Shown: positions 19,101 through 28,000 of the stretch, one piece after another
Layout: the number at the start of each line of letters is the position of its first letter
Numbering within the stretch: the first letter of the stretch is position 1
Assembly: GCF_025602895.1 (NCBI RefSeq)
Contig: NW_026516226.1
Coordinates: 582,283 to 646,282 of the forward strand
Direction: 5' to 3'
Length of the DNA stretch: 64,000 nt
DNA from: Polychytrium aggregatum
Lineage: Eukaryota; Chytridiomycota; Chytridiomycetes; Polychytriales
Position numbers and translations under genes: made by a program
Notes under the pieces: generated by a model
The model's database searches: none
What the model was told of the DNA's origin: nothing
What the model saw: the letters and a program-made list of their open reading frames with translations, nothing else

Positions 19101-20298
19101 GTTTAGAGAAAACAGACAGGAAGTCCTTGTACTCCGCAGGCACTTCGACAGTCGCAGTGCTCGGCTCGTCAGTGGGCAGGACATGGACCTGAAAGATGGT
19201 CAGGGGTTGCGTTCCATGCCTGCATGCATCCAAAGACTCGCGCATCGAGCGGTAATCAATGCTGCAGACGCGGAGAGGAGCGTCCGAGCTGAGAGGAGGG
19301 GCGTGGACAAGGTCAGAATAATGTTCGACGGTTACTTTATTCTGAACAATGTCCGAAGAACAAACAACAGGAGGAGGTACATCAAGGAGGGAAAGAGAAC
19401 TGACAACAGAAGAAGGGGTTTGGGAAGAGCGAAGGGGTTCGGGAGGAACAAGACAAGAAGGGGAAGACGAAGGTGGGAGCGTAGGAGAGGAGCTTAGATC
19501 AATCAAAGGAGTGGAATCATCAAGAAGGGGAGTGACATTGGAGGAAGTGGAGCAAGACGAAAGAGAAGTAGTGCATGGAGAGGGGTCGGAATCAACAGAA
19601 GGAGGGAGACAAAGAAGACCGCGAGACCAGACAATCTTGGGCTCGGCGGTGCGCAACCAAGGAAAGCCAAGGATAAGTGGTTGATGTGGAGACCTGATCA
19701 CATCGAACCGAAGGCGTTGCGAGACGTCCCCGAGAATCACCTCGAGTGGAGCAGTCTCGCGGAGGATGGGGCCAGACGACAGCGGCTTACCATCCACGCC
19801 TTCCACTGCCAAGGGCGAAGCCTTGGAGCAGGTGGGGACAGAGTGTCGAGCAACAAAGTCCTCGTCGATAAAGTTGCCAGAGGCACCAGAATCGACAAGT
19901 CCTTCGCACGACAGAGAATCACCAGAAGGAAGACGAACAGCGACGGGAACAACCAACGAGCAACGACGAACAGACGAAACACAAGACTTTGGTTCGGTAC
20001 CAGCTTCGGCACCAGGGTTGCGGCTAGCACAGACAGTTAACTTTGCCGAGGGTTGGCAGGACAGCTCAGGTATTTGCACCTGTGGATGAGGTGCAGTTCC
20101 CAGTGACACCAGAGGTGCCACGGGTACTATGCCAGAGCTGAGAGTGTCCGCCGGTCCAGAGGCAAGGCGAAGCTGTCCGCACATCACTGCTTCCCCAGTA
20201 CTTACCAAAGGCACCTTACCAATGTCTTCACTTTCGGAAGGCGGTGGGCACGGCTCCGGTTCAAGGCCTTCACTTAGAACCGGGCCTGGTCGTTTCCC
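16192..20298 (-). CDS. pol: D1 Pol (protease, RT, RNase H, integrase, chromodomain)
   Basis: The frame is open from the slippery site at 20298-20292 without a stop to 16192. The aspartic protease motif VDSGASGNFID comes about 130 codons in. A Ser/Pro-rich linker follows, then RT with LDLRGAYNLLRI and YLDDILIYS (near 18560-18585) and RNase H from ESDASDFALG. Integrase has HHCC (CDTCARSK) and core motifs TMDFITDLP and VSDRGSQFTS. A chromodomain (WEVEEIL...HYLIDWKGYP) is near the end. No ATG stands at the head of the frame, in keeping with expression as a Gag-Pol fusion. The closest copy is D2. Confidence 0.95.
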   Translation of the reverse strand, partial: GKRPGPVLSEGLEPEPCPPPSESEDIGKVPLVSTGEAVMCGQLRLASGPADTLSSGIVPVAPLVSLGTAPHPQVQIPELSCQPSAKLTVCASRNPGAEAGTEPKSCVSSVRRCSLVVPVAVRLPSGDSLSCEGLVDSGASGNFIDEDFVARHSVPTCSKASPLAVEGVDGKPLSSGPILRETAPLEVILGDVSQRLRFDVIRSPHQPLILGFPWLRTAEPKIVWSRGLLCLPPSVDSDPSPCTTSLSSCSTSSNVTPLLDDSTPLIDLSSSPTLPPSSSPSCLVPPEPLRSSQTPSSVVSSLSLLDVPPPVVCSSDIVQNKVTVEHYSDLVHAPPLSSDAPLRVCSIDYRSMRESLDACRHGTQPLTIFQVHVLPTDEPSTATVEVPAEYKDFLSVFSKQEADSLPPHRPYDCPIDLEPGKSPKFGPLYSLSEPELHALRDYLDENLAKGFVRPSSSPAGSPILFVKKKDGSLRLCVDYRALNGITVKNRYPLPLIGELLDRLRGAKVFTKLDLRGAYNLLRIRSGDEWKTAFRTRYGHFEYLVMPFGLTNAPATFQHFINDVLRTELDQFAIAYLDDILIYSADPSQHVEHVKQVLSKLRAAKLYCKLEKCEFSKTSVSFLGFMVSPEGIGMERSKLSAILDWPIPRNISDLRSFVGFANFYRRFIDGYAKIAGPMTRLFRKTHGFQWSREADKAFRSLKDAFVSEPVLVHPDPSKPFVVESDASDFALGCVLSQRGADDRLHPCSFHSRTLSNAERNYSIYEKELLAIKEAFEAWRHYLEGAQHPVAVLTDHKNLEYLATARILNQRHARWSQFLSRFDIRIQYRPGARNGKADALSRRSDYIPSSASVSRDPPLLLDPAAVIRVLRSRDARSSVASRSDPVDLLQLIAEEQARDPGLDKYRRDPKFVWNGQYLTFQNRIVVPESCRVPALKSCHDPVAVGHPGIRRTLALVSRQFWWQTYRKDVKEYVSTCDTCARSKAPRHKPFGFLLPLQTADRPWGTLTMDFITDLPKSKGHTCIFVVVCSLTKMAHFMSWRSLPSAEETASLFLDNVFRLHGLPDTVVSDRGSQFTSRFWKALCTQLGIQTSLSTAFHPQTDGQTERVNQVINQYLRCYTSYQQDDWAELLPLAEFSYNNLENSSTHASPFLATYGFHPRFEVPVVAGGPDVPSATERVEHLQRNLALLKENLEKAKSDYKHFSDLRRSQAPDLRPGDQVWVLTRNISTTRPSKKLDYQRIGPFTILEAVGTLAFRLDLPKDIKVHPVFHVSLLEPYKKNSLPGRVQAPPPAVVIDGNLEWEVEEILDSKFVRGKLHYLIDWKGYPVTDRSWEPADIVFAPTVAAEYHRRYPDKPGPRRTQDGTRRSLRRR
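20256..20298 (-). other. D1 programmed -1 ribosomal frameshift signal
   Basis: On the minus strand GGGAAAC (20298-20292) is phased G GGA AAC in the gag frame. After an 8-nt spacer a hairpin has the 7-bp stem CCGGTTC (20283-20277) with GAACCGG (20262-20256). The gag stop TAA (20276-20274) is in the loop. The D2 equivalent is 29085-29127. Confidence 0.8.
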
Positions 20299-21251
20299 GA
20301 ACTGAAGTCTTGCACTTCTCCATCTTCGTAAACGATGGTGCGGATGATCCTCGGGCCGGGAGGTCCAGGGGGCGGTCCGGTAGCTCTGGTAGATCCAAAC
20401 TTGACGGGGCAGTTTCGTACCAAGTGGCCCTTCTTGCCACAGTACAGGCAGAGTCCAAAGCGGCGGCGGCGTTGTTTCTCCTCGGCGGTCAGGGGTCCAG
20501 AGACGGCAGAGTCCACTTGCATGGGCTCGGAAACAATGTAGGAGGGGTGCGGCGGAGCGAGGACGGGCGCGGGAGCGATGGCGGGAACGGCAGCGGAGGC
20601 GGAACCAAAGGCGAACTGGGAAGACCGGTAGCGGGCAGGCGTGCTTCGGCGCTCTTGACGGCGCTCGCGGATTCGTGCATCGAGCTCGTTACAAAGCTCG
20701 ATGTACTCCTCCAGATCTCGTGGCAGAGGGCGAACTCGCGAAAGTTCGTCTCTGACATCATCCGACAAGCCAAGTCGGAAGAACGAGATCTTTGCACCGT
20801 CGTTCCAAGTCGTATCGGCGGCAATACGAAGGAACTCGGATGCATAGACTGCGCACGGGCGGTTGCCCTGAGACAGTGTGGTGATCACTGACTCGGCAGT
20901 CCTGGCCCGATCAGGGTCGTCAAACACTTTGGAAAAGCGTTCTAGGAAATCGCCAAAAGAGTTGAGTCGGGGATCACCCATCTCAAGCATCGGAGTCGCC
21001 CACTGGAGAGCCGGTCCAGTGAGCAGACTAATGACGAATCCGACCTTAATCGGGTCAGCAGGGAACCGGTGGGGCTGCATTCGTATATACAGTTTGCACT
21101 GATTTACGAATGCCCGGAACCCTTGCCGGTTACCGTCGTAACGGTCCGGCATCTGCACGCTGTACCCAGCGGCAGGAGCATCGCGAGCTGTCCGGAGCTC
21201 GGCGAGCTCGGCCTCCAAGGCACGGAGGCGGTCCACGAGGGCAGGATCCAT
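20274..21251 (-). CDS. gag: D1 Gag
   Basis: 325 aa from the ATG at 21251 (MDPALVDRLRALEAELAEL, a short coiled-coil-like start). An in-frame upstream extension through a poly-A/T tract exists but differs in length between D1 and D2, so the internal ATG is preferred. A retrotrans_gag-like domain is in the middle (FGDFLERFSKVF) and one CX2CX4HX4C knuckle near the end (CLYCGKKGHLVRNC). The protein ends SSGNDQARF; the GN codons form part of the slippery site. Confidence 0.94.
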   Translation of the reverse strand: MDPALVDRLRALEAELAELRTARDAPAAGYSVQMPDRYDGNRQGFRAFVNQCKLYIRMQPHRFPADPIKVGFVISLLTGPALQWATPMLEMGDPRLNSFGDFLERFSKVFDDPDRARTAESVITTLSQGNRPCAVYASEFLRIAADTTWNDGAKISFFRLGLSDDVRDELSRVRPLPRDLEEYIELCNELDARIRERRQERRSTPARYRSSQFAFGSASAAVPAIAPAPVLAPPHPSYIVSEPMQVDSAVSGPLTAEEKQRRRRFGLCLYCGKKGHLVRNCPVKFGSTRATGPPPGPPGPRIIRTIVYEDGEVQDFSSGNDQARF

Positions 21252-21415
21252 GGCGGGACTGGGACTGGGACTGGGAAAAAAAAAAAAAGCGAGGAGGTTC
21301 AAGAACAGGAGAGCGAAGAGGGCTCAGACACAAGTGTGCTTGAGGTTCGGACAGGACTAGGAAAGGGGCGGGGCTAGGAGCGGAAGATACCAAGCAGGTG
21401 GTATCAGTAGAAGAG

Positions 21416-21427
21416 AGTTCGAACAAA
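21416..21427 (-). other. D1 primer binding site, self-primed type
   Basis: On the minus strand TTTGTTCGAACT starts 1 nt after the 5' LTR. It is an exact 12-nt complement of the LTR site at 21516-21527. The site does not start with TGG, so an ordinary tRNA 3' end primer is unlikely. Confidence 0.7.
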
Positions 21428-21428
21428 G

Positions 21429-21847
21429 TGTAAGGAGTGAACAAGCGCAAGGACGAAGACCAAGTGCTTGGTATGAGCTTTATTAGCTTTTAGCCCCGAA
21501 CACCAAAGAACAAGTTTTGTTCGAACTGGTGTTCAACATAGGCTCAGACATGCAGGGCTATTTATAGACCGGGAGAAGGTCGAGGGGCAAAAGTGGGCGA
21601 GAAGGGTGGAGCATCACAGAGAAGCGAGAAGGGGGTGCGAGAGTGGCTGGTGTGCAAGCGAGAGAGGCTTGGCACAGCCCGGGGACATGTGCCGAGCGGT
21701 GGGGGAGGCAGGAAACCAGTAGACGCGGGTGGCAACGGCGCGTGCTCATGCATGGGGGCAAACAAACACGTGGGGACTCATGATTGGTGCGGAGGGCGAG
21801 AGCATGCGGGACAATCTCATTGGTCCGTTGTGATGCTGGTCATCACA
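21429..21847 (-). repeat. D1 5' LTR
   Basis: 419 bp with TATAAATA (minus strand, 21566-21559). The self-primer candidate AGTTCGAACAAA (21527-21516) begins 39 nt after the start of the TATA box. It is followed by GCGGT. Confidence 0.95.
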
Positions 21848-21983
21848 GCGGTTGAGCGCATCATCCTGATCGTGGAGGAACTTGGAAAAGTCCTGGAGAG
21901 AACGGGCGTTCTCGGCGGACTGGATAATGACCGCACGGATGGCCTGGAGCTCGGGCTCGGAAAGGCCCGAAGGGGAAGCCATT
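21848..21983 (-). pseudogene. gag: A2 gag, N-terminal fragment
   Basis: The minus-strand reading from the ATG at 21983 gives MASPSGLSEPELQAIRAVI, as in A1, until D1 cuts in after codon 44 or so. Confidence 0.9.
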
Positions 21984-22054
21984 GGTAAAAGATATAGCGA
22001 AGGGAACGGGGGCAAAGGCAGGGCAAGTGGGGGGTTGTTGAAGGTCTTGCCAAG

Positions 22055-22279
22055 TGTCAAGACTGGACAACGGGGCAAGCAGGGAAGTGCGCAAGAGTCC
22101 TAATACAAGACTCGAACGTAGGGAGAGGAGCGGGGACTGGACTGGGACACAGAGTGTCAAGTGTAAAGCCAAAGTTTTATTCTAGATCCAAGGCTTAGGA
22201 TACTAAAAATACAAAGTCATTTCAAGGACAAGGCAAGATAACTAGGCAAGATACAAGGCAAGGAAACTCAGTTCATGAC
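22055..22279 (-). repeat. A2 5' LTR with deleted U3
   Basis: The right-hand part of a family A LTR (from CCAGTCTTGACA back to TTTGTATTTTTAG) is intact. The U3 is replaced by about 60 bp containing repeated CTTGCCT units, ending in the normal terminus (TGTCATGAAC read on the minus strand). The TATA box is missing. The length is 225 bp instead of 581. Confidence 0.8.
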
Positions 22280-22780
22280 AGTGATCACTAGTCATGAGAA
22301 AGGGAATCAATGATGGTGTATTTGAATCCATTTTTGAACTTCTGGTGCGTCCCATCTCCCAGCTAACGCGATGAGAACCCGAGGCTCTCCTTTTCATTTC
22401 CCTGGGGAGAGATTCGGAGATTTGCGTGAAAGGCCGCCGGGGGCCACCCTGGGCCACCCTGGGCCTCCCTGGGCCTCCCTGGACCTCCCTGGGCCACGAA
22501 TCATCATCAAGTACAGCAAAGCCTTGAGGCATGGTGGCAGGGAAGATGCACGGTCGGACATGTCACAGAGAGAAGAGGACCTGCTAAGATTGCAGCATCG
22601 GGATGCGGCGATGGGCGATAGGTGATGGGGGACAGGGAATTGAGTGGTTGGGTGAGTGTTGGCAGCGAGTTCAGCGGCTGGGTGAGGTGTTGGCGGCGGC
22701 GGGGTGGGTGCGGAAGGGAGTGAATGGATAGCAGGGTAGGAATGTGTGGTCAGATATGATGATGCGATAAGAGCAGACAA
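22280..22780. other. Interval without genes, host-like
   Basis: The 501 bp between the A2 LTR and the tRNA gene contain a short 10-bp tandem repeat (22436-22495) and G-rich low-complexity sequence, but no coding region I can support. GTGAT at 22280-22284 is the expected right-hand target duplication of A2. Confidence 0.5.
22436..22495. repeat. Short tandem repeat, 10-bp unit
   Basis: About five to six units of GGGCCACCCT or GGGCCTCCCT in a row. Confidence 0.85.
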
Positions 22781-22863
22781 GGCGAGATGGCCGAGTTGGT
22801 CTAAGGCGTCACGTTAAGGCCGTGATCTCTCCGGAGGCGTGGGTTCGAATCCCACTCTCGTCA
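22781..22863 (+). tRNA. trnL(AAG): tRNA-Leu (anticodon AAG)
   Basis: The acceptor stem is GGCGAGA with TCTCGTC (one G-T pair) and the discriminator base is A at 22863. The anticodon stem TCACG/CGTGA encloses the loop TTAAGGC, so the anticodon is AAG. A long variable arm (class II, with CTCCGGAG) and a T arm GTGGG-TTCGAAT-CCCAC follow. The length is 83 nt without CCA and no intron is present. It is the one clearly functional host gene between the two retroelement nests. Confidence 0.92.
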
Positions 22864-23391
22864 CTGTTTTTGATGCTCGTCGCTCGATGCCTCCTGCTTG
22901 CCATGAGTTTGCCATGAGTTTGCCATGGGTTTCCCATCTGTCGACTTTTTTTTCCTGCTCCTTGGACTTTGCCAGCCACCGCCATAGCGACTCTGCAAGT
23001 GGCTCTGCAAGTGCCTCTGCAAGTGACTCTGCAAGTGCCTCTGCAAGTGACTCTGCAAGTGACTCTGCAAGTGGCTCTGCAAGTGGCTCTCTGAGCCCCC
23101 GCAGCGTCGTCGTCCGAGCCATCGCCCGAAACTTGGATCCATGTGTGCAGTGTCAGGAACGAGGCGTGGGAAACAGGTGTCAGCAGACCGAGTGGGTTCT
23201 TGACGGTGCAGACAAGGCGTGGGAATCGGAACGAGGTGTGACACGATTGAGGATAATCGAGGTATAGCCGTGAGCGAGAGCTTTCTTACGATACCGATTT
23301 CATCCAGAACGGATGAGAACTGACTGCTGTAGCACCGTGGGAAAGATTGTAGTGTATCGAGGGAGTAGTCCTGGGTTACTGTGTGTGTGTG
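22864..23391. other. Interval without genes, with simple repeats
   Basis: It holds a 12-bp tandem array (22987-23090), a T run, and a GT run ending at about 23395. No reading frame outside the array looks coding. Confidence 0.5.
22987..23090. repeat. Minisatellite, 12-bp unit
   Basis: About nine copies of a unit like GACTCTGCAAGT with variation at one or two positions. Its reading frames are open only because the unit length is a multiple of three. Confidence 0.9.
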
Positions 23392-23537
23392 TGTAGCTGG
23401 GGAACGGATAAGGAAATGGTGCGCGCTCCTGTATGACTCTGGGCGCGTCAACGCGTCAGGCTGCTGGACATATAAGGCCGCCCCCTCGCCCTGCTCTGCT
23501 GGAGATCATCTGGAAAAATATAGTGGCCTTGGCTACA
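23392..23537 (+). repeat. Short LTR of an otherwise unseen retroelement (putative)
   Basis: A 146-bp segment starts TGTAGC and ends GCTACA (inverted termini). It has a TATA box (CATATAAGG, near 23469) and is followed at once by TGGTAGCATCGG, the same primer site as family B. The sequence has no match to the B LTR. It may be the 5' LTR of a small (TRIM-like) element whose remainder was broken by A3. Confidence 0.5.
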
Positions 23538-23549
23538 TGGTAGCATCGG
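23538..23549 (+). other. Primer binding site of the short LTR element
   Basis: TGGTAGCATCGG directly follows the terminal CA of the putative LTR and matches the B1 site base for base. Confidence 0.6.
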
Positions 23550-23573
23550 CAACGACGGTTCTCCTCTCGCGTC

Positions 23574-24170
23574 CAGTTTTCCCAACGTTCCGATCTCTCC
23601 TCCTGTCTGTCTGCCCGAGGCCCCCGCCGTCTGCCCAACGTTCCGATCTCTCCTGTGAGGCTCTGCCGTGAGCCTGTCTGTCTGCCCAAGGCCCCCGCCG
23701 TCTGCCCAACGTTCCGATCTCTCCTGTGAGGCTCTGCCGTGAGCCTGTCTGTCTGCCCGAGGCCCCGCCGTCTGCCCAACGCTCCGATCTCTCCTGTGAG
23801 GCTCTGCCGTGAGCCTGTCTGTCTGCCCAAGGCCCCCGCCGTCTGCCCAACGTTCCGATCTCTCCTGTGAGGCTCTGCCGTGAGCCTGTCTGTCTGCCCA
23901 AGGCCCCCGCCGTCTGCCCAACGTTCCGATCTCTCCTGTGAGGCTCTGCCGTGAGCCTGTCTGTCTGCCCGAGGCCCCGCCGTCTGCCCAACGCTCCGAT
24001 CTCTCCTGTGAGGCTCTGCCGTGAGCCTGTCTGTCTGCCCAAGGCCCCCGCCGTCTGCCCAACGTTCCGATCTCTCCTGTGAGGCTCTGCCGTGAGCCTG
24101 TCTGTCTGCCCGAGGCCCCGCCGTCTGCCCAACGCTCCGATCTCTCCTGTGAGGCTCTGCCGTGAGCCTG
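23574..24170. repeat. Minisatellite, 70/71-bp unit, about eight copies
   Basis: Successive CGTTCCGATC or CGCTCCGATC landmarks fall at 23639, 23710, 23780, 23851, 23922, 23992, 24063 and 24133, giving periods of 71 or 70 bp. Two unit types alternate irregularly (CCCAAGGCCCCC with CGTTCC; CCCGAGGCCCC with CGCTCC), so a higher-order pattern exists. It lies in the internal region of the short LTR element and ends at the A3 LTR. Confidence 0.9.
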
Positions 24171-24596
24171 TGTCAAGACTGGACAACGGGGCAAGCAGGG
24201 AAGTGCGCAAGAGTCCTAATGCAAGACTCGAACGTAGGGAGAGGAGCGGGGACTGGACTGGGACACAGAGTGTCAAGTGTAAAGCCAAAGTTTTATTCTA
24301 GATCCAAGGCTTAGGATGCTTAAAATACAAAGTGGCAAGACGAAGGCAAAAGACAGAGGCTGGTTGGAGGGCTATTTATGCGAGCGCCAAGGATCGACGC
24401 TGCAGAGCGAGGGGGCAGGAGCGAAGCAGCGGCGGGGAGGGCGAAGCAGCGAGCGAAGCAGGTGGCGGCCGTGACTCGGGATCCGTGAGTCAGCGGGCGT
24501 CAGTGGCGGCGGCATGGCGGCGCCAAGGCGTCAGGCGGCGTCGAGGCGGCGTCGTGGGCGTAACCCATGACCAACAACAAGGAAGCGGGAAGGGAA

Positions 24597-24601
24597 CACC
24601 G
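24597..24601. repeat. Target site duplication of D2 (CACCG)
   Basis: CACCG here and at 30674-30678 flanks D2. Confidence 0.95.
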
Positions 24602-25020
24602 TGTAAGGAGTGAACAAGCGCAAGGACGAAGACCAAGTGCTTGGTATGAGCTTTATTAGCTTTTAGCCCCGAACACCAAAGAACAAGTTTTGTTCGAACT
24701 GGTGTTCAACATAGGCTCAGACATGCAGGGCTATTTATAGACCGGGAGAAGGTCGAGGGGCAAAAGTGGGCGAGAAGGGTGGAGCATCACAGAGAAGCGA
24801 GAAGGGGGTGCGAGAGTGGCTGGTGTGCAAGCGAGAGAGGCTTGGCACAGCCCGGGGACATGTGCCGAGCGGTGGGGGAGGCAGGAAACCAGTAGACGCG
24901 GGTGGCAACGGCGCGTGCTCATGCATGGGGGCAAACAAACACGTGGGGACTCATGATTGGTGCGGAGGGCGAGAGCATGCGGGACAATCTCATTGGTCCG
25001 TTGTGATGCTGGTCATCACA
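24602..25020 (-). repeat. D2 3' LTR
   Basis: 419 bp, with the same ends as in D1; the pol stop abuts it at 25021. Confidence 0.95.
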
Positions 25021-28000
25021 CTATCTCCTCCTTAAACTACGGCGTGTTCCATCTTGAGTTCTCCTGGGGCCAGGCTTGTCTGGGTAGCGTCGGTGGTACT
25101 CCGCGGCCACCGTTGGGGCAAAGACAATGTCGGCGGGCTCCCAACTTCGATCGGTGACCGGGTAGCCTTTCCAATCGATGAGATAGTGCAGCTTTCCGCG
25201 CACGAACTTGGAGTCTAAGATCTCTTCGACCTCCCACTCCAAGTTCCCATCGATGACCACCGCAGGGGGCGGCGCTTGCACCCGACCCGGAAGCGAGTTC
25301 TTCTTGTAGGGCTCAAGAAGAGACACATGGAACACCGGGTGCACCTTTATGTCCTTTGGCAAGTCCAGGCGGAAAGCCAATGTCCCGACGGCCTCGAGGA
25401 TGGTGAATGGTCCAATCCTCTGGTAATCCAGCTTCTTGCTTGGGCGAGTGGTGCTGATGTTACGAGTCAGCACCCAGACTTGATCGCCCGGACGCAAGTC
25501 GGGAGCCTGGGACCTCCGGAGATCTGAGAAGTGCTTGTAGTCAGACTTTGCCTTCTCAAGATTCTCCTTCAACAGTGCCAGGTTCCGCTGGAGATGTTCA
25601 ACCCTCTCCGTGGCAGAGGGAACATCAGGGCCGCCAGCGACAACGGGGACTTCGAACCTTGGGTGGAACCCATAGGTTGCCAAGAATGGCGAGGCATGTG
25701 TTGACGAGTTCTCGAGGTTATTGTAAGAGAACTCGGCCAACGGCAGCAGCTCGGCCCAGTCATCTTGCTGATACGACGTGTAACAGCGCAGGTATTGGTT
25801 GATGACCTGGTTGACCCTCTCAGTCTGTCCATCGGTCTGGGGATGGAAGGCCGTGGACAGACTGGTTTGGATCCCGAGCTGCGTGCAGAGTGCCTTCCAG
25901 AACCGAGAGGTGAACTGACTTCCTCGGTCTGAAACCACTGTGTCGGGGAGGCCATGGAGACGAAAGACATTGTCGAGGAACAGTGACGCAGTCTCCTCCG
26001 CCGACGGCAGTGAACGCCAGGACATAAAGTGTGCCATCTTTGTGAGGCTGCATACCACCACAAAGATGCAGGTGTGACCCTTGGACTTTGGCAGATCAGT
26101 GATAAAGTCCATGGTCAGTGTCCCCCAGGGTCGATCGGCTGTCTGGAGTGGCAACAGGAACCCAAACGGCTTGTGTCGCGGAGCTTTCGAGCGTGCACAG
26201 GTGTCGCACGTCGAGACGTACTCTTTGACATCTTTCCGATAGGTTTGCCACCAAAACTGTCGCGATACCAGAGCCAGAGTCCGTCGGATGCCTGGATGAC
26301 CCACAGCGACTGGGTCATGGCACGACTTGAGCGCCGGAACTCGGCACGACTCTGGGACCACAATCCTGTTCTGGAAGGTGAGGTACTGGCCATTCCAGAC
26401 GAACTTCGGGTCACGACGGTATTTGTCTAGACCGGGATCCCGAGCCTGCTCTTCGGCTATGAGCTGCAGCAAATCCACAGGGTCACTGCGACTTGCAACC
26501 GAAGAGCGGGCGTCTCTGCTTCGGAGCACGCGTATCACCGCGGCAGGATCGAGAAGCAGAGGCGGATCCCTCGACACGGAGGCCGACGAAGGGATGTAGT
26601 CCGAGCGACGAGACAGGGCATCGGCCTTGCCGTTCCTCGCACCAGGACGGTACTGGATGCGGATGTCGAACCGAGACAAGAACTGGGACCACCGTGCATG
26701 ACGCTGGTTTAGGATGCGAGCCGTTGCCAGGTACTCCAAGTTCTTGTGATCGGTCAGAACGGCAACGGGATGCTGGGCGCCTTCGAGGTAGTGTCGCCAC
26801 GCCTCGAAAGCCTCCTTGATCGCCAACAGCTCTTTCTCGTATATGCTGTAGTTACGTTCAGCATTCGAGAGTGTCCGCGAATGGAACGAGCAAGGATGAA
26901 GGCGATCATCAGCACCCCGCTGGGAGAGCACGCATCCAAGCGCAAAGTCCGACGCATCTGACTCTACGACGAACGGCTTGGATGGGTCCGGATGCACCAG
27001 AACGGGCTCCGAAACGAAGGCATCCTTCAAGGATCTGAATGCTTTATCGGCTTCGCGGGACCACTGGAAGCCATGCGTCTTCCGGAAGAGCCGAGTCATG
27101 GGCCCCGCGATCTTTGCGTATCCATCGATGAAGCGTCGATAGAAGTTCGCAAACCCGACAAAGGATCGAAGATCCGAGATGTTGCGCGGTATGGGCCAAT
27201 CCAAGATCGCAGAGAGCTTGGATCGCTCCATACCGATGCCCTCGGGCGAGACCATGAAACCAAGGAACGAGACCGAGGTTTTGGAGAACTCGCACTTCTC
27301 CAGCTTGCAATACAGCTTTGCAGCTCGGAGCTTCGAGAGGACCTGCTTGACGTGCTCTACATGCTGCGACGGATCAGCACTGTAGATCAAGATATCGTCA
27401 AGATACGCAATTGCGAACTGGTCCAACTCGGTGCGCAGGACGTCGTTGATGAAGTGCTGGAACGTCGCTGGCGCGTTGGTGAGCCCAAAGGGCATCACCA
27501 AGTACTCGAAGTGCCCATATCGAGTACGGAAAGCTGTCTTCCACTCGTCCCCGGAGCGGATGCGCAGCAGATTGTAGGCTCCACGAAGGTCCAGCTTAGT
27601 GAACACCTTCGCGCCTCGAAGTCGGTCCAGCAGCTCGCCGATCAGCGGTAAAGGGTAACGGTTCTTTACCGTGATACCGTTCAGTGCGCGGTAGTCAACG
27701 CAAAGACGAAGTGAGCCGTCCTTCTTCTTGACGAAGAGGATTGGTGAGCCTGCTGGGGACGACGAAGGACGAACGAATCCCTTGGCAAGATTCTCGTCGA
27801 GATAGTCACGCAGAGCGTGAAGTTCGGGCTCGGACAGTGAGTACAGAGGCCCGAACTTTGGCGACTTGCCCGGCTCCAAGTCAATGGGGCAGTCATAAGG
27901 GCGATGCGGAGGCAAGGAGTCAGCTTCCTGTTTAGAGAAAACAGACAGGAAGTCCTTGTACTCCGCAGGCACTTCGACAGTCGCAGTGCTCGGCTCGTCA

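Larger units (their letters stand above)
15773..21847 (-). mobile_element. D1: Ty3/gypsy chromovirus of family D, complete and apparently intact
   Basis: 6075 bp, minus strand, with two 419-bp LTRs, gag, -1 frameshift signal and pol, flanked by GCGGT. It is almost identical to D2. The clear difference is a homopolymer of 13 A (plus strand, near 21276-21288) against 10 A in D2. Confidence 0.97.
15210..22279 (-). mobile_element. A2: family A element, 5' part only in the window, split by C1 and D1
   Basis: Minus-strand gag sequence of family A is found at 15210-15767 and 21848-21983, with the leader and a 5' LTR at 22055-22279. C1 lies to its left (inserted in gag) and D1 interrupts gag between 15773 and 21847. 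The pol half lies beyond the left edge. Confidence 0.9.

Noticed and set aside
21396-21440. Calling the D primer site a normal tRNA 3' end site
   Set aside because: It lacks TGG and has a perfect 12-nt complement in its own LTR.
22864-23267. Ser/Ala-rich frame over the 12-bp array
   Set aside because: The frame is open only because of the 12-bp period. Nothing coding is recognisable outside the array.
23574-24170. CRISPR-like array
   Set aside because: The units are contiguous with no unique spacers, the genome is eukaryotic and no cas genes are present. It is a minisatellite.
23448-24288. Long repetitive reading frames on the minus strand over the 70/71-bp array (about 250 codons)
   Set aside because: They arise because three units add up to nearly a multiple of three. 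The content is pure repeat, no known domain is present, and the frame runs into LTR sequence.
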